Shown here: one piece after another, positions 24,926 through 35,814 of the stretch
Layout of the letters: every line of letters begins with the position of its first letter
How positions within the stretch are numbered: the first letter of the stretch is position 1
Origin: Liquidambar formosana
Taxonomy: Eukaryota > Streptophyta > Magnoliopsida > Saxifragales > Altingiaceae
Assembly (NCBI GenBank): GCA_039720395.1
Contig: JBBPBK010000048.1
Span: forward strand, 751,501-815,500
Reading direction: 5' to 3'
DNA: 64,000 nucleotides
Position numbers and translations under genes: made by a program
Notes under the pieces: model-generated
What the model was told of the DNA's origin: nothing
What the model saw: the letters and a program-made list of their open reading frames with translations, nothing else
Databases searched by the model: none

Positions 24926-25498
24926 TATGTATATATATATATATATATATACTTATCAAATATTAAAAGAAAGAAAGCAGTAAAATTTGGTCCCAACTCC
25001 CAAGTTGAAAATTGGCGGGAGAATTGGGCTGGTTGTGAAACAACTGAGGCGAGAAGGATCTAGCGGCCATTCAAGACACCAACTACCAGTCAAGAAGATT
25101 AGGCAGAGGAAAGATCAAATCCCCAGTAGTCCGATACATCCGGTTATAATATGACAACCATGCATGTTACCCAAATACTTCTATTATTATGATAAATTAT
25201 TTGAATATTTTAATGAGTGTTAGATTTAGTTTATTTATTTTAAGATTTTTTTGATACAATACATGTTATGATCTTAATATACTCGGTAGTAAAGACTGAG
25301 GGCAAAGATTTAAGTTCCTATCTCATGATCATTTATTGTCTATTCGTCTGTCTTATATTCGTATATTAATATAAGGATAAATTATAGAAAATCATCATAA
25401 AATTTAACCAATTTTTCACGTAACCCTCTAGAGAAAAAACTATTGCAATGTCCCCCAAATCATATTGATCGTTTGGATGGATAATGTTCTTTCTGTAA

Positions 25499-26129
25499 AT
25501 GTTGAGATTCTAAACTCGTATCATTGAAGTTGGAAAATACTAGGTCTCATATTTTGGATGGTGTTTACACCCTAAAAATCAGCCTAAGAAATTTGCATTC
25601 GGCTTTAGTCAAAATTTTGGGGTAAGAGGCCGAATACCATGTAAAAGCAATTATCGGTCAGATAGTCATTCAATGACAAACTGTTAGTCAAAATTCATTT
25701 TTTCTTCTTAGACCGACTTTCCATTTATATCAAGAATCATTACCAGCTACATTTGCGGGACAGTTACAGATCGTGGGAAGTTATTCAAAAACGTGGTTTT
25801 AGTGGGAGATGTCTCGTCAAAATGAGCAGATAGAGAGCGAATTCTGCGGAGTAACGGTCACTTGAGTGTATAAAGATGGAAGATCAGCCATCTAGAAGGC
25901 TCTCCAACATGAATCAACAAACCAGTTCTCAGGAACTTTATTTTTTTCATTTTCTTTTAGAATTCTAGGATTTTAAACCCAGAAACGTGTGCTCCTTTCT
26001 GGTCAAAGGCGTGTGCACCCCTTTGTTTATCATTGTAATTCCAGAAATTGATCAATGAAAATGGCTTCCTCCGTGGTAAGCATTTCCTTTTAGTTTCTGT
26101 TATTATTTTGTGTTCTCAATTGTTTGTCA
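25499..26129 (+). mobile_element. Candidate solo LTR
   Basis: It begins TGTTGAGATTCTAAA and ends near TTTGTCACA. A TATA-like GTGTATAAAGATGG lies at about 25866, and downstream comes CATTGTAATTCCAGAAATTGATCAATGAAAATGG, the kind of leader found in the R-U5 part of plant LTRs. Possible 5-bp flanks gtaaa and gaaaa differ at one base. No internal domain is present. Boundaries are tentative. Confidence 0.3.
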
Positions 26130-26382
26130 CAGAAAAGTCCTTGAGTCCTATTCAAGGCAAGGTAGAACCCACAATTCGTCACTGTTTAGTGGCTGGCACG
26201 CTCGCGCAACCCAATCCTCAGAATTGAAATTTTGGAGGAAACAGATGGATTATGTTATTCCTGTAAATTTTGGTTATCAATGTAGTTTGAGAGACATTAT
26301 ACCAATTTATTTCTTTAAACAAGTTCCATGAAACAGGACTCAACTTTAGAGGATTTTCCATGATTAACCCTTAGGGCTTGTT

Positions 26383-26678
26383 TGGTTGTTCAATTCAAAA
26401 TTAAATAATTTAAGAAATTTTACATAGTATTGAAAGCACACTCCATCATCTTGAATTAACAAATTTAAGAAGATGATAATTATCATTGTAAATGGGAGTG
26501 GCAATTCAAAATAGTAGTATTTCATGAATTCCTTAAAATTGATTCTACAACATCAATTGTAGTGATAATTACAACATTTTAAAATATTCTAATTCAAGAT
26601 GATAGATTTATGCCTTCAACCCTATGTAAAATTTATTGAATTGTTTAATTTCAAATTGGACAACCAAACAAACCATTA
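26383..26678. mobile_element. TTTGGTTGTCC-type MITE, most complete copy
   Basis: Ends GGGCTTGTTTGGTTGTTCAA and TTGGACAACCAAACAAACC are inverted and extend inward (AATTAAATAATTTAAG / TTGAATTGTTTAATTTC). At ~296 bp it serves as the reference for the copies at 8.3-10.6 and 13.3 kb. An 8-bp target duplication could not be confirmed. Confidence 0.65.
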
Positions 26679-27824
26679 ATATATTACATTATTTTTTTTC
26701 CTTCCAATTTTCCATGTTACATCCAAATAATGATGAACTCAAGCTCAACTCCGTCTCTAAAAGCTTCACATTATAAATGATTCTACACTGTAAACATCTG
26801 ATAAGCAAAAGGACTCTTCGTAACAAACTTCGAAGCCATTAATCGTTATGAAATTCACAAGCTTTAAATTCCATCGTCAATATTAAAACTCAGGCTGTAC
26901 AATAAATATAATATATTGTACAGATGTACTACACTGCAACCGTGTATGAGGTCCCAACTCAGAGCTCGGATTTGGTGCCGAGGTATTTTAGGCCATCGGA
27001 GGAGTTTTTAGATTATCAAGATCGAAGATCAAAAAATTACTATTGAAATGATCAAAATAACATTAATGACAATATTTTGATTTTTAAATCTTAGCCGTCC
27101 AAAAATCCATCCGACAACCCAAAACATATCAAATATGGTGCTAAGTTTTTAGTTTTACAATATCTAAATCGAACTCCCCAACTCAAGCTACATACGATAA
27201 AATTTTCTTAAATAATTTAGAGTGGGTGTTCGAATAGAAATCAAATAATTATAAGTATTTTACATACAATTGAAGATACAAATGAATTCCAAAAATATTT
27301 GTGAAATTCCCCAAATTATGTTTGATCCATTGGTTTTCAAGATCAATTTTGGATTTCATCACAAATTCACAATTAGTTTAGATACAAATATGGTGGAATT
27401 TGTCAGTCATTAATATGCTGGAATGCAAATAATTGTGTCACTTTTTTGAAAGGGGATATAGCATTGATGTTTCAAGAACTGACCTTCGACAGAGTTTTGG
27501 TCTATACAATAATGTACATAGCATTTCCCCATAAAATTTAGGACAACCCTGGGCCAAAAATTCAGTATAAAGAGTAACACAACACTTCCACACCTACCCA
27601 GCTCCTATCTATCATCCTACACAAATTAAAAGAAATAGAGGTGAAGGGGAAGAAGACAGACAACAACCACAGAGGAAAGGCCGAACAGTGGGGACAGTAG
27701 GTAGGCTAGAAGTGGACAGAATTTCAAAGGAGGGAGCATGGGTGTAATGGGTGAATAAGAGGCAGACCCTCTAACCCTGAAAAGAATGGAGGAATGAGAG
27801 CTGCCTTCGTTCTTGCCCTGATAC

Positions 27825-28680
27825 AATTTTATATCAAGTGCATTCAAAACTCTTACGTGTGACTCGAATTTAGCCAAATCAATCGTTGGATTAAATTTGA
27901 TTTATATGTTGGTCATGCATGCCAAAAATTAAGTCCATCTAAAATTAAGAGCTGTTTTTTTTGAAATGTCCATAAATGAGCGATTGTTATTGATTAAAAA
28001 ATGCACGTTTTGGATCGAATAGCAATTAATCTGAGATCAATATGACTTTTGGCATGGAACCCTTATATGAGAAGGCTATTTAATGCAACGGTTGGATTCA
28101 CAAAATATAAATTACTAGGGAGAGTTTTGGAGTGCGCCTAATATTTAAATCCAGTGCACTTGATAAAAGGAGGACTATGAATATATAAATGAGCGATTGT
28201 TATTGATTTAAAATATGCACGTTTTGGATTGAATAGCAATTAATCTGAGATCAATATGGCTTTTGGCATAGAACCCTTATATGAGAAGGCTATCTAATGC
28301 AACGGTTGGATTCACAAAATATAAATTACTAGGGAGAGTTTTGAAGTGCACCTGATATTTAAATCAAGTGCACTTGATAATAGGAGGACTGTAAATATAT
28401 ATATTCCTTTTCATAACAAGTGCACTTGATGTAATTCCGAAACTTTTACCTGCAATTTGTATTTCATGAAACCAACTGTTGATTAAATTTGATTCATATT
28501 TAGGTCATGCATGCCAAAAATCAAGTTAATCAGAGATTAAAAGCTGCTTCATCTACAAATGTTTATAAATGTGTGATTGTTATTTATTAAAAAATGAAGT
28601 TTTGGATTAAATATCAATCAGTCTCTGATCAACTTGATTTTTGGCATGGATTGCCTACCCATGTAACTAATTAAATTATG
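27825..28680. repeat. ATCAAGTGCA-ended MITE with an internal ~222-bp tandem duplication
   Basis: The segment starting ATAAATGAGCGATTGTTATTG occurs at about 27972 and 28195. Each copy ends ...GGAGAGTTTTG(G/A)AGTGC(G/A)CCT then CAGTGCACTTGAT. A third, more diverged copy starts at about 28570. Inverted versions of the end (ATCAAGTGCA..CAAAACTCTTACGTG) flank the array at 27835, and a related piece lies at 40370-40510. Confidence 0.6.
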
Positions 28681-28789
28681 GTATCTGGTTGTTTAGGCTT
28701 TAGAAAAGTTGTTACCAAGTATACGGGATTAAGTGGCTGATGGCATAGTAGCCTAATGACATTTGCTTCACTTGTTAAGTAAGTGATTT

Positions 28790-29130
28790 TGGTGTTATGA
28801 CCTCATTACCGGTGGGATTTTGGACTTAGCGAGTTCTCCTAGGGAGGAGATCAAGTGGATGGCTAGATCATATAATGATGAGGCAGATTCTTGAGCGAAA
28901 AGAGGAGCTCCTACACACGTTAGTCTTCATAGGACACTTTTTTCCCCCTTGAAGGATTCGTTTTCTTTTGGTTTTGAAGTCTAGTTTTCTTTTTCTATTT
29001 TCCTTTCATTTAGCAATTTCTCACTCTATTCTTTGAGGAAGGATGCCTTATCCTTCGCTTTGTACAATCATCTTTGATCTGAATGTATAAAAAGGACCCC
29101 TTTCGATTGGAACTAGTGACACCCTATGGT
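28790..29130 (+). mobile_element. LINE 3'-end remnant
   Basis: The forward frame near 28840-28920 reads EEIKWMARSYNDEADS, stop, AKRGAPTH. That is the end of the RNase H region of L1-type plant LINEs (usually ..N..AD.LAK.G), followed by a T-rich 3' UTR-like stretch (TTTTCTTTTGGTTTTG...). One in-frame stop replaces the expected Leu codon. Confidence 0.55.
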
Positions 29131-29846
29131 TAATAATATATTCTTCAAGCACGATTGGTGTTTCCTGGTTAACAGTTACCTGAAACTTGACAACATTGGC
29201 AAGATGACGAAAAACATTCTCAAGTAAGGGTTTAATCCACCATGGCGTGCTAAAGAAAACAATTGTACTTTAAATTTCTCTGTACTAGCTCCTGCATAAA
29301 GACATGATCATTGTACTTCACATGCTTTGGTAAAGGACAAACCCAGAGAGAACAGAAGTAGAAGCATTTAGCACAGAAATATTCAGATTGAAAAGCCTGC
29401 AATTTCCAGATCAGGATATGATATTCTACAATGTAAACATGGATACAATGTGGTCCTAGGAAGTTTAATCTATCAAAGCAACTTCAATTAGTATGTGCAT
29501 AATGTATAACTTCTACAAGGGCTTATTCTTAATTTGGCACGACCTAACCATCAAGGCTGACTTCCATGACTAAAAATTTGAATTTTTTCGAGAAATGTTC
29601 AAATATGACTGTAACCTTATACAACCAGGGGAGATAAGTACACCACGCACGTAAGTAGCATATGACACCTGATAGTCCAAGATAGAAGCAAAATCTCTAT
29701 CGTAGCCCATAGGAATGCATTCCAAATCCAAAAAACGATGATTTTTGGGGTTGATCATGTTCTTTTACAGATGCAATTCTTCTCAAAATTTCTGCAGCTA
29801 AACAAAAATGATATTTGTGCTGGATTTACTCAGCCTCTTTATATGC
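29131..29846. other. Downstream region of PPR gene 1; presumed 3' UTR
   Basis: No second gene is visible; the short open frames here do not look coding. The minus-strand PPR transcript probably ends in this interval. Confidence 0.4.
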
Positions 29847-31950
29847 TTAATTCCTTTGGTTTGATCCACCAACAGTCCCATATAAGAGTGCAAGCATCTC
29901 AACAATTTGTGGGTGCAATCTATCGCCTGATAGGAATACGTGAACCCTCCCTTTTAGCAAAATCCAACTACACCCAGGAACCTTCTTGATCCCCTTCAAT
30001 CCCATCTCCTTTCTCAACATTCCCTCTTCAACATGCTGACCAGTTGCTGCATAAACGTTGCAGAGCACCACATGGGCTGGTGCATTTAAAGGATCTTGCT
30101 CAAAGAGTTGCTTTGCTGCATGTCTAGCAATCTCTGCATTTGTCTCACCAAACCCACATACACCAAGCAATGCCCCCCAAACAGCATGATCTGGCTCAGA
30201 AGGCAGACTTAAGATGAACTCTTTTGCTTCTCTGACATTCCCCGCTCTGCCCAAAAGATTAATCATACAAATGAAGTGCTCCAAACCTGGTTGAATTTGA
30301 TACACATTGCTCATGGCCCTATACAACTCCCACCCTCGATTGAGAAGGCCTGCATGGTTACAAGCTGATAGAATGCCCAAAAATGTAACAGAATTTGGGC
30401 GAAACCCAGTTTCCAGCATGGCTTCAAAGACCTTCAAAGCTTCATTTGCTAGCCCGTGATGTGAAAACCCCATTATCATGGAATTCCATGAAACCAAATC
30501 CCAGGAAATCATGTTTGAGAAGATGCTATATGCATAATCTATCTCTCCACATTTCGCATACATTGATATCAAAGAATTCTCAAGTATCAAGTCAATTTCA
30601 GGTTGTGTTTTCATTAGCAGACAATGGAACTGCCTACCATGATCAAGATGAGCCATTGCACCAGCAGCTCCAATAAGTATGGAATATGTAGAATTCAGAG
30701 GCAAAAACCCTTGAGCCCGCATTTCTGAAAATAAGTAAGTAGCTTCTGCAAACAGCTCATTTTGGACGTGCCCTGATATCATCGTTGTCCATGCGATGGC
30801 ATCTCTATCAGGCATGTTCTTAAATAGATGACATGCCTTTGATACCTGTCCAACATTAAAATATCCATTGATGATGGAAGTCCATGAAATCTTGTCTCGA
30901 ATGGGTACCGTGTCAAACCACTTTTGAGCTTTCTCCAACTGACCAATCCGAATATATCCATTAATCATCAAATTACAAGACTGAACAGTACAGTTCTTCA
31001 AGTTCTGGGAATATATATAATCTGCAAAGTCCATGATACCAAACATAGAGTACATATGGATCAGGCTCCTAAATAACCTTCCATCATAATCATCATAGTC
31101 CCAACTGTTAATTATCAAGTGAGCATGTAACTGCTTGCCAATACGAGGAAAACCAATACCAGCACATGCATAAACTAGTGAAATTAAGGTCTCCCCGTTT
31201 GGTTTTATTTTAAAGTTCCCTTTCATTTCAAGAAAAAGCGACAAGGCCTCTTCATAGAAGCCATTCCAAGCAAACCCACCAATCATAGCAGTCCAAGAAA
31301 TGACGTTCCTCATGGGCATTCTCCAGAACAAGAAATACCCCTCTTCAACATTCCCACTCCTACAGTAACCAGCTATCAAGCTAGTCCAAGTAACCACATT
31401 CCGATCTTCCATCTCATCGAATAGGACTCTCGCTTCTTCCATTCTACAATTCTCAGCATACCCGGCAATCATAGCATTCCAAGAAACCTGATTCCTCACC
31501 GGTATTGCATCAAAAACCCGCCTGGCTTCCTCCAAATCCCCATTCCTGATCAACCCAACAACCATTGAATTCCAAGAAACAACGTTCCTCTCGGGCATCA
31601 CATTAAACAATCTCCTCGCATCATCAATCTTCCCTGCATTCGCCAACCCACAAAGCATCGAAGTCCACGAAACAACATTCCGCTCCGGCATTTCCTCAAA
31701 AAACCGACAAGCATCACTCAGTCTTCCTCCTTGAACATAAGCCGAGAGCATTGCATTATAAGTGACCAAATTCTTCTCGGGCATGATCTCAAAAAGCGCC
31801 TGGGCTTCATCAACAAAACCATGTTTTGAGTACTTCGAGAGCAACGAAGTCCAACCGACAATCCGACTGTGAGGGATTCTTTCGGAAATTTCTTCAAGCA
31901 GGTGTCGCGCTTCTTGAAGTCTCCTTTCCGAGAGGCATCGGAATAACAAA
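29847..31950 (-). CDS. PLS-class PPR protein with E/E+ C-terminus, At1g32415-like
   Basis: PLS-class PPR proteins bind organellar RNA, mostly for C-to-U editing; the nearest relative I recall is the mitochondrial protein At1g32415. About 700 codons are open. Tandem motifs carry the signature repeated words (WTSLLSKYSKHG, VTYNAMLSAYVQ, NVVSWNSMVVGL, NQVSWNAMIAGYAE, NVISWTAMIGGFAW, LVSWNSMIMGFSHHG). The C-terminal E/E+ region runs from about residue 600 (VWGALLGVCGFGE, LCNVYAATG, GIKKVPGCSWI, GRVHVFLSGD) and there is no DYW deaminase. No ATG opens the frame: it runs back only to a stop at 31965-31967. The reading begins at a plausible acceptor, CTGTGTAG|TTTGTT (first base 31950), so a start in an upstream exon or loss of the start must be assumed. 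Order and strand relative to TOM2A match Arabidopsis. Confidence 0.85.
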
Positions 31951-31954
31951 CTAC

Positions 31955-32062
31955 ACAGTAGAAGCTATTGTAAGAGTTCTTATACATAAATACAGTAAGC
32001 AATAAGCACAGAAGCTATTGTTAAGAGTTCTTATACATAAATACATTAAGCAGTAAGCACAC
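31955..32062. repeat. ~51-bp tandem duplication at the 5' edge of PPR gene 1
   Basis: GAAGCTATTGT(T)AAGAGTTCTTATACATAAATACA(G/T)TAAGCA(A/G)TAAGCACA occurs twice in a row, starting at about 31961 and 32011, directly where the PPR reading frame loses its start. Confidence 0.85.
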
Positions 32063-34080
32063 CTCTAACCTCATACCTAAAATCTTAAGACGTGATAGGG
32101 ATAAGTCTAGAAATAGATAAAAAATTACACTTCAATGCAATAAAAAATTAAACCATCACATCTATTACGTAAATAAGTAGGAAATAAAAGAGGTAGGAGG
32201 TAAAATTCACACACACACACACACACAGATCAAAAATAAAAAATATAATTGGCACATAAACCATTATAATCTTTTTCTATAGCAATTATACTTATTTCTG
32301 ATATGAAAGAAATGTAGTATCCAGTATCCTAAAGTGTCTAACTACAAGTTGAAACCGCTGCCGATTGTTGGCTAAGTTACAATATCGGAATTCTGTCCAC
32401 AGAATGTCGGAGAAGTGTTGAAGCTATTTTAGATGCACAATGAATCGATTACAATACGGCACATTATGCAAGTGTATAATTTTTCAATGGTACTCAATAT
32501 TTGAGTTCTACATTGTTCTACACCAAAAGAGAATTGAAGGTGGGGTTCTGTGTTTTTTATATTAAGAGTTTAGTTTTTTTGCTCATCTTTCTTTCAAAAG
32601 ATGGTGGGGAAACGAAAGAAGCAAGGTGTTGGTCTTACATGAGAAGATTTACCCTAACCAGAAGCAGGGAAGAGTAAAGTTTGTTGTGACTATCGAATTA
32701 TGAATATTAGTTCTTGAAAAGCTAAAATTTTATAAATCTTAGTCTCTTCTATCTCTAGAGTTTGATATCTCTGTTGAAAGCTTTGCTGATCCAAGCCTCT
32801 CTAAGGTTAATTGTGCAGTATGCCACATGTGAGATTGAAGGATCTCTTTTGTAAACAATTGCCCCTTCCCATGGTGACCCCACGTCTTCAATGCGTACTT
32901 GTTCTTGATCCCCCCATCAAAGGAAATCGTGTTTTCTTCACCAAACAACTCATAATTTGGATTCATGCAATATCTAGCGGTAAACTTTAAGGTATTTTGG
33001 GCAATAGAATATATAACCTTGCAATGGATGAAAGCTAAGTTCGAGAGAGTATTATATTGAAATTTTGAATTGCTTTCCTTGAATAGGTTAATATGAAAAG
33101 GAACTAGGAAGGATGAGGAGAAAATTGACATTTTAGTTTCTGGGACAACTAATTAGGATAGAGAAGTATATGAGGTCTGCAGATAATTATGCAAAGAAAT
33201 TGGGCATTGTGACAAATTCTAGACACAGGACTAGATTTAGACCGGAAAAGGAAGGTAATGTAAAGAAGTCAGGAAGCCAATGGTGACAGCTAAATTCTGC
33301 AAAAATGTTGGACATGATTTAGAATAACAAAAATAGAGAGATGAATCTGGTTAGCATATGTTACCAAGAATAAAAGCAATGGACAAGTTCAAGCATCATG
33401 TCAATTTTACTTTACATATTATAAAATATTCAATTGAAAACTCATATGTATTGAGCATTAATAAAAACAAATGATGGACTATGATGTATAGACAATTGGC
33501 AAAAATGCTAGTGAAGAGAAAGCACAAACTCTAATTCACATAATCACATAAAGCAAGACTTTTCTTCAAAAAATGGAAATTGTTATTACCAAAACTAGTG
33601 CAAATAAAATAGTGAAACACACATGGAAAATTCACAATTAGTTTCAATTTTTATTTTAGGTTTTTTTTTAATATCATTTGAAGGGCGACCTTAAGTTGTT
33701 TAATTATCAAAACCTTTCCTCTTGATGGTTAATTAAGAATAGTAGATAGTTCATAATCATTATAATTTTTAGTGCTAACCCAGAGGAAGAAAGGCCATCG
33801 AATCCTAAACTAGGGTACAAGTATCTAGTATGGTGAAAAGAGAAGGTTAGAACTGTTATTTTGAGATTACAAAACAAACAGTTTGCATTAAGATGAGGGA
33901 ATCCAGTGTACTCCAATTGTGAGTGGTTTTAACATTAAACAGAAAAGGGAGGGAAAGAGGTAGAAAGAGAGATAGGGAGGGTCTTGACCCTCCACTAACA
34001 ACTCCAGAGGAGAACTCATAGGAATGTGATGCAGGAGTTTTGGATGCTCCTGCAAAAAGAAGCAGGTCCACTAGTCAACT
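32063..34080. other. Intergenic upstream of PPR gene 1
   Basis: Holds an (AC)n run at 32210-32226. A minus-strand frame at 32739-33131 is open for 130 codons and has fairly balanced composition (contains GEENTISFDGGIKNKYALK), but I recognise no family and see no gene structure around it. It could be a decayed gene fragment. Confidence 0.3.
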
Positions 34081-34269
34081 TGGGTTGGGCATTTAAACTT
34101 TTATTTTTATTTTAGTGCTCTCGTTCTTTTTATTATAATTTACAGACTGTATTATGTTTCAAATCTTTTGAGTAGTCATGTGACTAGCATGTGACTTTTT
34201 TAAAGGCCTAAAATTTTAAAGTTTATAAAAGTATTCATGGACTAGGATCTCAAAGTCGTTGTAGTCCTA

Positions 34270-35814
34270 TGATGGAGATGAAACTGACAAACAACAAAAT
34301 AATGCTTCTATTCATCCAGCAAACATGATTACAAAGAAAAATCTGAAGAAATACAGAAAAGTAGGCTGTTTGGGAGCCTAGAAAGAGCAGGATAATGCTC
34401 TTTACAGAGAAACAATTCTGTTTACAAAGAGAAATATCAGAAAACTGCTTCTAACAGCTAAAACAAGTCCTATTTATAGGAATCTAACCAACTAACAACT
34501 TGTAACCACTTCTAACAACTTCTAACTAACTAGTAACTAACTCAAACTAACAAGTAACTAACTATAGAAGCTTCTATAACATACTAATACTGGACAGTAT
34601 ACTATAGTATGCATCAGTATGATAATTCAAGCACATCAGGACTCCCCCTCTAAAGAAACTTGTCCTCAAGTTTGAAGTATTAGTCGAAGTAGGTCTTGAC
34701 GTAGCTTATTGAAGCTCTCCCTTAACACCACCCAAGCAAGATCTCTTGCTTTGAAAAGAAGCTTCTCTCTTCGATCATCAGCTTGAAACTTGTGCTTGAT
34801 ATTAAGTTTCTCAATCATGAACCTCTTGGGAGCATGAACATCCTTCATAAATTCAACCAAGTGTCTACCCTTTTCATATCTCTTTGTTGGAAGAGGGAAA
34901 GAAACTTGATTTAAGCTACTCGGAAGCTTAGAACCAAGATCACCACACACATACTCTAATTCCCAAAGAAATGAGCTACTGAATTTCTCTTCTTGATGCT
35001 GCCATTGTAGTTCAACCTTCTTCAAAGGAGTCATGTGTTGAGTAACCTTGATAAGAGATGCTTCCTTGAGTTCCTCGTCAAAGCAAGGTGCCATATCATA
35101 CATAGAAGTTGAGTCAGGAGGCAAATCATGAACACAATCAGCATAAGATGGCTGCAACAACTCACCAACAGCACTAGTAACCTCAAAATCAACCTCATAC
35201 TCTAGTGGAATTGAAGCATTAATGCTACCACTATCAACATTTTCTTCCATAACGCTTAGAAAAGTTGCTTGAGGCTTAGAGACCACCTTTTCCTTCATGG
35301 GCAGCAACATGTATGCTCTCAACCAATCTACTTCTCCAAGATCATCACCAACTTCTTCATTTAAGGGTTGGTCATAGATGGGTTGCACTTCACACAGACC
35401 AATCTCCTCCATTTCCTCCATCAAAACTGAAGCTCTGATACCAAATGATGGAGATGAAACTGACAAACAACAAAATAATGCTTCTATTCATCCAGCAAAC
35501 ATGATTACAAAGAGAAATCTGAAGAAATACAGAAAAGTAGGCTGTTTGGGAGCCTAGAAAGAGCAGGATAATGCTCTTTACAGAGAAACAATTCTGTTTA
35601 CAAAGCGAAATATCAGAAAACTGCTTCTAACGGCTAAAACAAGTCCTATTTATAGGAATCTAACCAACTAGCAACTTGTAACCACTTCTAACAACTTCTA
35701 ACTAACTAGTAACTAACTCAAACTAACAAGTAACTTACTATAGAAGCTTCTATAACATACTAATACTGGACAGTATACTATAGTATGCATCAGTATGATA
35801 ATTCAAGCACATCA
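34270..35814 (-). mobile_element. Small non-autonomous LTR retrotransposon
   Basis: Two nearly identical 369-bp LTRs (34270-34638 and 35446-35814; ends TGATG...CATCA) flank an ~807-bp interior. On the minus strand the interior starts with TTTGGTATCAGAGCTTCAG (initiator tRNA-Met primer site, about 35425-35445) and ends with the purine tract AGAGGGGGAGTCC next to the other LTR. A direct CCTA stands at both edges (34266-34269, 35815-35818). High LTR identity means recent insertion. Size is TRIM/LARD-like, with no reverse transcriptase or protease. Confidence 0.9.
34666..35436 (-). CDS. Single reading frame inside the small LTR element
   Basis: About 250 codons, beginning near MEEMEEIGLCEVQ just after the primer-binding site. 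The N-terminal two thirds is acidic and matches nothing I recognise. The last ~80 residues (KFQADDRREKLLFKARDL, WVVLRESF) resemble the module that follows the integrase core in Ty3/gypsy polyproteins (..AD..RR...F..GDLVWV.L...RF). That suggests a deletion derivative of a gypsy-type parent that kept only the end of pol. Whether it is translated is unknown. Confidence 0.5.
   Translation of the reverse strand, partial: RASVLMEEMEEIGLCEVQPIYDQPLNEEVGDDLGEVDWLRAYMLLPMKEKVVSKPQATFLSVMEENVDSGSINASIPLEYEVDFEVTSAVGELLQPSYADCVHDLPPDSTSMYDMAPCFDEELKEASLIKVTQHMTPLKKVELQWQHQEEKFSSSFLWELEYVCGDLGSKLPSSLNQVSFPLPTKRYEKGRHLVEFMKDVHAPKRFMIEKLNIKHKFQADDRREKLLFKARDLAWVVLRESFNKLRQDLLRLILQT

Noticed and set aside
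26110..26331. 73-codon forward frame next to the candidate solo LTR
   Set aside because: No recognised motif and no gene structure; probably chance.
29738..29989. Forward-strand frames antisense to PPR gene 1 (29738-29989, 30395-30676)
   Set aside because: Shadows of the minus-strand PPR coding sequence.
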